A DNA stretch of 64,000 nucleotides from Daedaleopsis sinensis (Eukaryota; Basidiomycota; Agaricomycetes; Polyporales; Polyporaceae). Positions 1 to 9,010 of the stretch are shown here, in pieces. How positions within the stretch are numbered: the stretch's first letter is position 1; every line of letters starts with the position of its first letter. The stretch covers positions 4,278,001-4,342,000 of the forward strand of contig CM066306.1 in NCBI GenBank assembly GCA_033807695.1, in the 5' to 3' direction. The position numbers and the translations under genes are program-made. A model generated the notes under the pieces. It did no database searches and was not told the DNA's origin. It saw only the letters and a program-made list of their open reading frames with translations.

Positions 1-55
1 TTCAAGTCGACTTGGCAGCGTGTCAAAGGGCTTGATATCTGGGGATGCACGCAGT

Positions 56-98
56 GATACCAGGTTCTAAGCCTGAATCCGGGTTCTCACCGGATTCT
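56..98 (+). repeat. Harbinger left terminal inverted repeat
   Basis: This 43-bp stretch is nearly the reverse complement of 18921-18963, with about three mismatches. The shared core includes GAATCCGGGTTCTCACCGG. Weaker similarity continues inward for about 25 bp. Confidence 0.85.
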
Positions 99-247
99 CA
101 AACTATCATCCGCGTGACAAAATCAGGGCGCTAATTCCGGAGCGCCCGGGTCGCCCGGGCAGCTAGTCACGTTGCAGAGCGCTGGCACCGGCTACAGACG
201 CCAGCAACGGGCGCCTAAAATATATTTCTTCGTTTTCTGCTTCCACC

Positions 248-1568
248 ATGCCTCCCGACCGTCCTCCCCGCCGCAGACTCCGCATATATGCATACTTGGC
301 AGCACATATGATCACTTCAGTGCGAAAAGTAGTCTCTCTATATGCCGAAACCCACTACAACAAGACGCCATACCATACTTCGGCTCTGACTGGTGCACAG
401 TGGCTTGAAGAGCTGCGAAACGGTCACGACGATCGTATCAAGACCGAGCTAGGTGTTAGCAAGGACGTTTTCACCAACCTCATTGAGGTTCTTCGGGATC
501 TCGGTAGTTCCGACTCTCGATTTGTGTCCCTCGAGGAACAGGTGGCAATTTTCCTCTACATGTGCGTGACTGGTATGTCTGTTCGCCATGTGGGAGAGCG
601 CTTTCAGCGGGCGAATGACACGGTTGCCAAGTGAGTATTCTCGTTGACATGTAGGTACTCTCACGTGCTGATAGCCATGCATTCAGGTATTTCAAGAAAG
701 TGCTCAATATGCTCTCCTCTCCATCCTTTTACAACCGTTATGTCCACCTTCCCGCTGCCGACGATCCAACTCCTTCACACATCTCCGATAACCCGAAGTT
801 CTATCCCTTTTTCAAGAACGTTGTTGGGGCGATGGACGGCACACACATCGCTTGCACTCCTCCAGCAGTAGACTGCCCAGCCGTACGCAACCGGAAGGGT
901 GGTGTCTCGCTGAACTGCTTGGCATGCTGTTCTTTCGACCTTCGCTTTCAACATGTCCTCGGGGGTTGGGAAGGTTCCGTTGCAGATGCAGCTCTGTTTG
1001 CGGATGCTCGCCAGACTTCTCTCCCAGTTCCTGAAGGCAAGATCTATCTTGGAGATGCGGGTTTCCCTGCCTGTGACGTGCTTCTGGTCCCATACCGTGG
1101 AGTACGCTATCATTTGGCGGAGTGGGGCAGGGCAGCAGTGCGGTACGTGGCTCTGAATATTTTCTTTGTGCACCTCACTAATCCGGATGTAGCCCCGCAA
1201 ATGCACAGGAGTTGTACAACCTCCGTCACGCCCAAGCACGAAACGTGGTCGAGCGCATTTTTGGGGTGCTCAAGCGCCGCTTCAAGATCCTTGTCGTTGC
1301 AAGTGAGTTTGGGATGGACGTGCAGGCTCGCATTCTCCCCGCCCTCTGCGCTATCCACAACTACATCCGCATCCACGACGCGGGTGAAATTGAAGACTTC
1401 GCCGATGCTGTTGATCCCTCACCAGGTCGCCTGAATGGAAAGCTAGGCAACGGTCCGGCGAATCAAGCAGAGAAGCAGCGGGCGAAGGAGTTTAGAGATA
1501 AGGTGGCGGGGGAAATGTGGCGTGATTATCAACGGGAGTTGCGGGCACGGGGAGAGGTAGTTGGATAA
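248..1568 (+). CDS. PIF/Harbinger transposase (HARBI1-like, DDE_Tnp_4)
   Basis: The gene has three exons, 248-630, 687-1142 and 1193-1568, and encodes about 404 aa. Both introns have GT..AG borders (56 and 50 nt) and preserve the frame. The N-terminal part (to about residue 130) resembles the helical DNA-binding region of HARBI1-like proteins. The RNase H-fold nuclease follows. The first catalytic Asp is in GAMDGTHI, the second in LGDAGFPACDVLL, and the Glu in NVVERIFGVLKRRF. The RPANAQELYNLRHAQ stretch formed across the second splice is typical of fungal members. These enzymes cut and paste the element at TWA sites in the nucleus. The frame has no stop or shift, so the enzyme looks intact. 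The first in-frame ATG of the open exon was taken as the start. Confidence 0.92.
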
Positions 1569-1594
1569 TACTTGATACAAACAACACAGCAGTA

Positions 1595-1969
1595 CTATGC
1601 AATAGTTTCTCCAATCCACAGCTTGCGAAGCCCTTCACGCTTCAAAGCCATGTACGCATCAGCCGCTGAAGGACTACCTTCAAAGACCTTGATCAACCGG
1701 ACAAGTTCATGGTCCGATAGATGAGTCTCCAACTCCTGTGCGCGCTCAATAGCGGCCCGCCTGCGCTGTGGGGTGGAGGGCATGGTGGGGAGCATTGGTT
1801 GACCCTTCTCGAGAGATACCAAATCCCGCATGATGTCGTTGAAGTCTCCGAGTTGCTCCGACACCGAGTTGATTGCCTGCGCACCTTGAGAGAGACGAGG
1901 CTTCTTGATACTCCCCTCGCCTGTGGCTGAAGACTTGCGCTTGGGGGTGACAGGGAGAGCGGGAGTATT
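1595..1969 (-). CDS. Last exon of the Harbinger Myb/SANT-like gene
   Basis: The exon runs from the acceptor at 1970-1972 (TAG on the minus strand) to a TAG stop at 1595-1597. The peptide starts NTPALPVTPKRKSSATGEGS and ends LRKLWIGETIA. It contains a basic, nuclear-localisation-like stretch and a helical tail with SEQLGDFNDIMRDLVSLEKG. It is the C-terminus of the protein whose first three exons lie at 14081-13317. The 50-nt intron between them now contains the 11.3-kb gypsy element. The stop lies only 26 bp from the stop of the converging transposase gene, which is normal for two-gene Harbinger elements. Confidence 0.8.
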   Translation of the reverse strand, partial: NTPALPVTPKRKSSATGEGSIKKPRLSQGAQAINSVSEQLGDFNDIMRDLVSLEKGQPMLPTMPSTPQRRRAAIERAQELETHLSDHELVRLIKVFEGSPSAADAYMALKREGLRKLWIGETIA

Positions 1970-2013
1970 CTATATGCCAGTTGGGGCAACATGTAGAGAA
2001 AATAAAGGCATGT

Positions 2014-2269
2014 TGTAACCCCCGCTCTCGTTCATATGTGATTCCTCTCTCGCGCTTATGTTACACAGCCACACATTCCGTCACACCTTCCTATTTCGTA
2101 CAATACTTGTTCTCATGGTTCCACCTGCGTGCTGCTCTACTTCCTACTCATCGCAGCAACGCAGGTACGTAGTCTACGATAGTACGCTGTACTTCCTACT
2201 CATCGCAGCAACGCAGAAACCTTGTGCCTGTTACGCCTTGTCTGAGTGTGCCCTCACAACCGGCTTACA
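2014..2269 (+). repeat. 5' LTR of the gypsy element
   Basis: Direct copy of 13050-13305. The only difference is G at 2213 versus A at 13249. It contains an internal 27-bp direct duplication at 2138-2164 and 2190-2216. Confidence 0.97.
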
Positions 2270-2422
2270 CTTTTTTTTTAACACCGCACAAGTCCCATTT
2301 TCAAAAACCCGAGCTTGCAAACACCGACCGACGGTTTTCGCCTCAAGGAGCGGAATAGGAGTTGTGGGGACGATCACTAGTCCACGGTTGCGTTGCTGAG
2401 ATAGCGGAGATTTCGGTGGGAA

Positions 2423-3944
2423 TTGAACGAGAAAGGCTCGCCCCCTTTTTTCTCTTTTCCCTCCCACTTTTCCAAGCTGTCGAGGTACGCTCCGTCCGTC
2501 CCTTTTCCCCTCCAAACTCGCTCTCGTGCTCTGCCAGAGCTTGAGGACGAACTGCCGCTGCCGGAGACTGGAGTCGACACCGATTTTCTCTCCGAAGTCT
2601 CCAGCTTGACTTCGCTGTCGGGTTTGACAACTCGCTCGGATTCCCCCATCGCAGAGGACAGTGCACAAGCGGGAGGTTCACAGGAGCCAATACAGCCTCT
2701 TGGCGATACCGAAGGCTCAGCTTCGGTGCGCATACATCCACCTCGCGTTTGCATCAAGCGCTCCTCCTCCGAAGTTCTTCTCCAGAACTTCGCACGTCCC
2801 ATCGAACCACCGACAAACCTCGCCGTTACTGTTGCATCCACTACCGTTGCCGTTGCACCTCCTGCCGTTCCGGGTATCTTGCCCGACCCTACCGTTGCCG
2901 TTCTACCGCTTCTGTCTACTGCCAATCCGATCCCACTACTGCCGTCTCATCCTGCTCGTCACGTTCCACGTTTCCGTCCTCTGCCACCGACTGCAGTTAC
3001 TACTTGTCTCGACTCGTCTTCCGATTCGGATTCAGACCACCATCCCTCTCCTGCAAACATGACGACCGCCTCCAACTCTGATCTTGCCGAAGTCAAGTGC
3101 GACTCATACAAGGAGCTACCCGTGTTGACTCCGGGCAAGCTGTCACCCGTCGTCTATCACGAATGGGTGGCTAAATGCGCACAATACTTCGAAACAAAGA
3201 AAATCCTCGACGACAGGAAGGTCTTCGTGGCCATGTCCGGGATCCGCGACCCGCTCATGAAAGACTGGTACTACGCCGATCAGCTCGCTCTACACCGTCT
3301 AGCCTGGCCAGACTTCTGCCTCAAATTCCAAGAACGTTTCCTGGAGAAATACTGGGATCAGCGAGTTGTTCAAGGCATGTCTCGACTCTCACAAGCCACA
3401 GACGAACCCCTTGTTCGTTTCGTCGAACGCCTCGAACGTCAAAATGTTCTTCTCCGGGGATCTACTCTACGCTGGGATGAGGATCGGCTGCGCGAGCACG
3501 TCAAGTCTCACGCCACGGCCGATGTCCGAGCAGAGGCTAACAAGCTCATCTATCGCGCTGTTGGAGACTATCGCGTCTGGAAGGACGCGCTCTGTGAATA
3601 CGACGAAGACCGTCTTCGGACGCGCGCTCGCACCGTGCGCGAAGTCAAATCAGTCCTCGCTCAAGAGCGCGCGACCACTACCCGCCGTCCTAACACTGTG
3701 TCTACTGGCAACGCTTCCTCTACCACTGTGGTCTCGTCTACCACTGTGAAGTCTCGCTTACCTGCGCTGACTCCGCAGGAACGCGAATACCTATACGCAA
3801 ACAATGGCTGTTTGAAATGTCGTCGCATCAACGTCAACCACAGGTCCAGTAACTGTCCTAATGACTTTCCGGACCCGACGACGTACAAGCCCATTGGTCC
3901 TGCTATCTCGAAGACGACAACCTCGTCTTCATCCACATCTGCAC
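2423..3944 (+). CDS. gypsy Gag region (5' part of the interrupted Gag-Pol frame)
   Basis: The frame is open from about 2423 to the hAT-1 insertion after 3944. The first in-frame ATG is only at 3059, although the open stretch before it is Ser/Pro-rich and acidic and looks coding. Initiation may be at 3059, at a non-AUG codon, or in an upstream spliced exon. From 3059 the protein has a retrotransposon Gag core (VVYHEWVAKCAQYFETKK; LKFQERFLEKYWDQRVVQGM). It ends in a zinc knuckle of form CX2CX6HX4C (CLKCRRINVNHRSSNC, about 3811-3858), which packages RNA. The frame runs on into hAT-1 and stops at 4004-4006, so the present product is a truncated Gag with a short foreign tail. Confidence 0.9.
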
Positions 3945-4110
3945 TAGGGAATGGCAGGGGTAACCCCCGGGGTAACGGACCGGACACCCCTACCCTTACC
4001 CTCTAAATACCCCTACCCGGTACCCCCGTACCCCTGCGGGTGCCACACCCCTCTATAGGCAGGGGGTACCGGGTGGGGGTAACACCCCATAACGGGTACC
4101 CCAGGGTATT
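3945..4110 (+). repeat. hAT-1 left terminal and subterminal repeat array
   Basis: Inside the 18-bp terminal repeat, this end holds a dense set of short motifs in both orientations related to GGGTACC, GGGTGCC and GGGGTAAC. They are typical candidates for transposase-binding subterminal repeats. The right end has a matching array. Confidence 0.7.
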
Positions 4111-4241
4111 CACATATGATAGCGTCATTGAAGGTGTTTCTGCATTATACTAGCAGATATTGTATTACATGGTGATGATCTCGTGTCATGTTCACTACGC
4201 AGATGCCGGTGAAATTGATATCTACTTACACAGGCTCGGTG

Positions 4242-4955
4242 TCACACTGACGGTTCAGCGTGTTTGGGGGACTCGGAGCCTGCAGCCGACTTTGACGAGG
4301 CTACAATGAGCCACTGCTACACCACAGGAAGTCGAAAGTTGTAAAGATATCAGTACAGACATCGGGAATAGAACATAAGTACGTACCGGATACACGGCGC
4401 ATACCCAAGCAGAGAGGGTAGCCTCTGCTTCCACACTACTGCCGCAGTCCACCACCTGCTGAGAGATTGGGTCGTGTACCGCCATTTTCAGGCCCGCTTT
4501 TTCTACTTGAAGACGCGCTTGCCACATGTCCGCGAAGGCAATGAGGGCATGCTGATGCTTGGGACTAAGCGTGACCGGGTCCGGCGCAGGCTGAGCAGTC
4601 GCGTATGAGGTAGACAGCCGGGATCTAGTACTCGAAGGGAAGGTGTGACACCAGCGGATGAAGTCGGCAAGCGTGGGGGATGTGCAGATGAGATTTGCGG
4701 GAGTGTGATGCTACCCGCCGGAGCCGCGAGAAGGCAGGTCGAGAAGGAGAGTAGTACGAAAGGTCTCTTGTAAGACCAGTAATAGAAGACACGAGCATGT
4801 TAGCTTACCTCTATAGTGATCCTGTCTATGGCACAGTCTTCGCTTATCGCCTGCACCCGCACTCCATATGTCCTGTGTGTGACCCGATTGATGTCCATCC
4901 ATCCGTCTTCAGATAGTTCGAGGATGATGGGAGGACTGTGCCCCGCAGGTGGCAT
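4242..4955 (-). CDS. hAT-1 second gene, unknown three-exon ORF
   Basis: This gene lies downstream of the transposase on the same strand and inside the transposon. My model has exons 4955-4809, 4710-4387 and 4316-4242, with GT..AG introns of 98 and 70 nt. Exon lengths (147, 324 and 75 nt) keep one frame to a TGA, giving 181 aa. The protein starts MPPAGHSPPIILELSEDGW. It has a middle part with LADFIRWCHTFPSSTRSR and ALIAFADMWQARLQVEKAG, and ends SPKHAEPSV. I do not recognise the family and see no membrane segment or enzyme motif. Two introns that both restore the frame argue against chance. It could be an accessory transposition protein, captured host sequence, or a 3' gene fragment. Confidence 0.5.
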
Positions 4956-5281
4956 GTCTGCGACTCGAGTTATGCAGAAAGGGAGAGATCTGAGGTGGAT
5001 GGAAAGTGGATGTGTACAATTAGTCGTTAGAATACACAGTCGGAATTGATTTTGAGGGGTGTAAGGCGGTAGGATGATATAAGCATTGCCTCATTCGGAG
5101 ACTACTGCAACGAGCTTCAGCGACAATATCTATATAATAGTCGCGGGGATAGACCAAGTAAGTAAACATTAATCGTTCGGCACGGATTGCATTTATGACA
5201 CTATCCGAGTGGGCTAACAGCAGGGCTTGGAGCTTAGGAGACGTCGACAATACGTTGTATATGGAGAGTACAAGAGATCTA

Positions 5282-8200
5282 CTACACAGCGATCTTGATC
5301 TCATCCCATCCGGACGGCATCTCATAGTCGGAGTCGTTGCCGTCGATATCAGGCAGCTTGGCCGCCTCACGTAGATCATCATCACGGACAAGGCCATGAC
5401 GAGCCCATGAACCAACGCACATCATTGCACGTGTCGTCTGCGCACTCAGACGGCTGCGCATGTGCGAGATAGCACGGCGCCCCCGAGAGAAGACACGTTC
5501 GACGTCCACTGACGTGCCTGAGAGCTCAGATACGTGAGCAGGTGCTGGGGGAGGTGTAGAGTAGTAGTATGAGTACTCACCGGGGATGGAAAGATAGTCG
5601 ATAGCCATCCTGGAGAGCCGAGGGTACAACTCGCGGCGTTCGTACCACCACTGCAACGCGTTGTCCACACCCTCAGTCGGGAGGGCCAGGTAGCGTTCAA
5701 TTTCGTCGCCGGTCGCAGCTGACTTCTTGTTGCGGCGTTGACGGTTCATATCCTCGAAGAAGTTGCTCTCTGTGCCCGTCTTCATCACAGTATAATGCGC
5801 AGTGAGTGTCAGCGGAATCACAGATGAGGTTCGAGCACGAAGGGGCCACTCACCGTGCCGGAGCTGCTTGCATCACCCCGCTTCCGCTTGCCCAGGCCCG
5901 TCTCCTTGTCATTCCTCAGACCCGTCCCAGCTGTCCCGCCGGTGCCACCAGCAGTCGCATTGCTCCCTTCACCCGAGGAGAGAGGATCGGGTGTCGAGGT
6001 CGTATCAGGTAGTGCCGGGTAGCTCAGCTCGTACTCCTCACGGAACATCTCGAGTGAGTTCTTCACCCAGCCTCCCGGCCAGCCAGCCTCCTCGAAGTAT
6101 TCTGCCTTGAAAGTGGGATGGAGCACTATAAGAAGTACCATGAGTTAGAATTGTGCTGCGGCATCAGGGATATGGGTGAGCCCGCATCGGATAGACAGAC
6201 TCACTCAAACCAAGTCGATATGTCGCGGACAAGTCCGACATCTTGTAATAGCGAGTCAGGGTCTTCTTCCCAAGACGAAGAGACTCGCAGATGGCCGGGT
6301 CGTATACGACGTGGTCGCGGGTTTGATCAGTGAGGACAGTATCGATGCGGTCCATGGCTGGGATAACTTTAGCCAGATTGGGTGTGCCGGCTGAGAAATA
6401 CGTCGTTCCGTCCTTGAAGATCTGCAGCAGAGGGTCGAAGTTCAGATGTGCAGAGCAGGAAAGCACAGTAGAGACGGGTAGACATGATAGAGGGGAGTAG
6501 AGAGATGTATGCAGCATCGTGCAGTACAAGGCGTGCCAGTGTGGTGGTTTGTGGGCGTCCGAAGCCAAACAGACATGTTTGCGCACCTTCAAGACGTCCT
6601 GCAGCTGCTCTGCTATGTCCCACTCTCGCTCCGTCAACTCATACACTCTCAGACCTGTATCCCTCTGTGCACAAATCGCTTCGACGGCCGCGCGGTACTT
6701 CAAGGCAGCGTGGAGCATATCATAGGTGGAATTCCACCGTGTTTTAACGTCCCGCGGTATCAGCCGATCTTCGAGCTTGAGGTCTTTCGTGATGGTGCGC
6801 CACACCGGGAGGAGCTTAGTCGTCGAATGGACTATCTTGAAGGAGATCTTCCGGATCTATAAGTCACGGTGAGTCGTCATGTAGTCCGAGACTCCGAGCT
6901 GGAACTCGCATAGTCTCCGAGAGTACTCACTTTGACTAAAACCAACTTCACAGGCCGGACATTGTCCTCAAAGGCCTCGCGATCAGCTTCATCCAAGCTC
7001 TGGACCTCATCTACCCAAGATTCGTCGTCCTCCCCATCCGGATCACACTCATCCTGGTCGCGCTCGGCCTGGGCTTCCTCCTCAGCCAAGTTCTGTGCCA
7101 GCCGGGCCAGATCACGAGCGTCCGTGTCCTGGATCGTGTCGATATCCTCCGGCCGGACCTCAGGCACATCAAACTGTCGAAGAATCGACTTGGCGACGAG
7201 ATTCAAGATGTGCAGAAAGCATCGGGTGCGTGCGTACTGCCCCTGGAAGGCTGGAAGGAGCTCGCCGAGAGCGTCGGTCATTGTATCATTGTTGGAAGCA
7301 TTATCACAGGTCACGCTCAAGATCTGCCCCCGAAACCAGTAAGCATACTACATTCTATACCGTGTATTCGCAGCTACTGACCTTGTGCTCAATGCCGAAC
7401 TCCTCCAAGACCTTCGCGAATTCGGCGGCAAGGTTGACGCCGGTGTGGGCCTGCAAGAACACAGCAGACGAGTACGGTCAGTTGACAGTCTCCGAATGCA
7501 GCTTCGATCACGGATGGCCCGGGATGTACCTTTGCAACCTCTACGAAGTCAAGAAGCATGCACAGCGGTTGCCCCTTGTGCTGGAGGTGGACCGTCAGTG
7601 CTATGAAGGCGCGGTGGTTAGGAGACGTCCACGCGTCGGTAGCAAAGCTCAGCCTCCCCTCGTACTCCCTCAACATCTTCGCGATTCTCGACCGGGTCTT
7701 CTGGAATACTACCTTGATATCCCGGGACACGGTCGACGGCGATGGAACCTTGTAGCCCGGTCGTCCGGTCTTCAGCAGGCAATTCAGGCCCTCGTCGTTG
7801 ACAATGTTGAAGGGCCGATCATTCTGGCATACCCACTTCGCGATCACAGTTCTGTCCCGCAGCAAATAAGCGTCAGCCACTATGGCAGTGGCCAATATGG
7901 TAACATGACTGCTCACCGTGCCTCTGAATATGTGTGCTGACGATGTGAATAGGTGACTTTGCCCGCTTTCCGCTCAAACAGGGCTGTGATTGTACCATCC
8001 CGCTGGAAACTTGGCAGAATCGTCTTCCGTACCGTGGCGACGTCTTTCGCCTCCTTCGCGCGCGCTACAATCTCCGACCCCCAGCATCGCTTGGCGTGGT
8101 CCCGAAGGTTACTCGTCGAGTGTGCGTCTTGCGTGTCCAGGTAACGGCGGAGCGTGGCGCGGCACCCCTTGGCAGCACATTCAAACGCATGGTACCGCCG

Positions 8201-8671
8201 ACTACCCTCGTATCCGATTTTCACATCCGGCTTGAAAAACGCGTAGATGGGCGCGTTCCAACGCTTCTGCTTGCGCTCTGGCGGTGAAGCCATGTGAGGC
8301 TGCCCTCTTTCCTCCGAGATGTATAACCACTTACCCAGTTCTGCCTCAGAGTCCTCGGGATCGGTGTCCTCCGCTCCCTCGGTCCTGCTCCCACCAAGCT
8401 CCTCACCCTCATCTCCGTCGTCCGACGGGATCATAATGACCTCGTGCCCGGCAAGTGATGCCTCGTCTTCATCCTCGCTTGTGACTGTAGTGTGGCGGCG
8501 GCGTTTAGGCTGCGGAGTTTCCTTGTCAGGACCGGACTCGTGCCCGGTATCGTCACCGGATATGGCAACACTGGCGGTCTTCTTTTTCGCTTTTGCGGAT
8601 GCGCGCGTCCGCTTTGATTTTGTCGAAGTGTCCGAGTCCTTAGTCTTACGTTGTGATGTTCCCCTGCCCAT
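5282..8671 (-). CDS. hAT-1 transposase (BED finger, hATC dimerisation domain)
   Basis: My model has nine exons: 8671-7917, 7851-7530, 7450-7382, 7323-6931, 6835-6587, 6421-6205, 6125-5854, 5779-5581 and 5517-5282. It gives about 903 aa in one continuous frame. The N-terminus is Lys/Arg- and acid-rich. A BED-like zinc finger follows (FECAAKGCRATL ... LRDHAKRCWG). The first catalytic Asp is in LSFATDAWTSPNHRAF, the second in SVTCDNASNNDTM. The conserved Trp motif is in KTRWNSTYDMLHAAL. Near the C-terminus the hATC dimerisation region has GTSVDVERVFSRGRRAI, which supplies the catalytic Glu. The enzyme excises and reinserts the element in the nucleus. No stop or frameshift is seen. The exon 5 start is the least certain border. 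Confidence 0.92.
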
Positions 8672-8877
8672 AGTACGAATAGTAGAAGAAGTGTAGTAGC
8701 GGATGACGGCAGTGACTGGTCTGGATGATGGATCTTCTAGTCAGCTCGAGATGCGACTCTGAATATGGCAGAGACTCCTGGCTGACTAATGTATTACTCT
8801 GTTATCTCTCTTATTTGTGATGTATATGTATACTACGAAAATATTGCGCCGATAAGCGTCTAAGACTGTGGCGTTCA

Positions 8878-9010
8878 GTAGCGGGTGCCGGGTAAGTGCC
8901 AACGGGTGCCGGGTATAGCCGGGGTGTCACACAGGGGAACCCCCACCCGTACCCGGGCGGGTACGGGTCATGTACCCCCACCGGGTCACCCCTACCCCTG
9001 CCATTCCCTA
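8878..9010 (-). repeat. hAT-1 right terminal and subterminal repeat array
   Basis: Repeated GGGTGCCGGGTA, CCCGTACCCGGGCGGGTACGGG and similar motifs lead into the inverted copy of the 18-bp terminal repeat. The motif family is the same as at 3945-4110. Confidence 0.7.

Larger units (their letters stand above)
3945..9010. mobile_element. hAT transposon hAT-1, nested in gypsy gag-pol
   Basis: The 5,066-bp element has terminal inverted repeats identical for 18 bp (TAGGGAATGGCAGGGGTA). It is flanked by the perfect 8-bp target duplication ATCTGCAC at 3937-3944 and 9011-9018; an 8-bp duplication is the hallmark of the hAT superfamily. It contains a nine-exon transposase gene (8671-5282, -) and a second, smaller three-exon gene (4955-4242, -). 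Subterminal arrays of GGGTACC-like motifs lie at both ends. Both ends and the transposase frame are intact, so the element looks autonomous. It must be younger than the gypsy insertion it interrupts. Confidence 0.96.
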
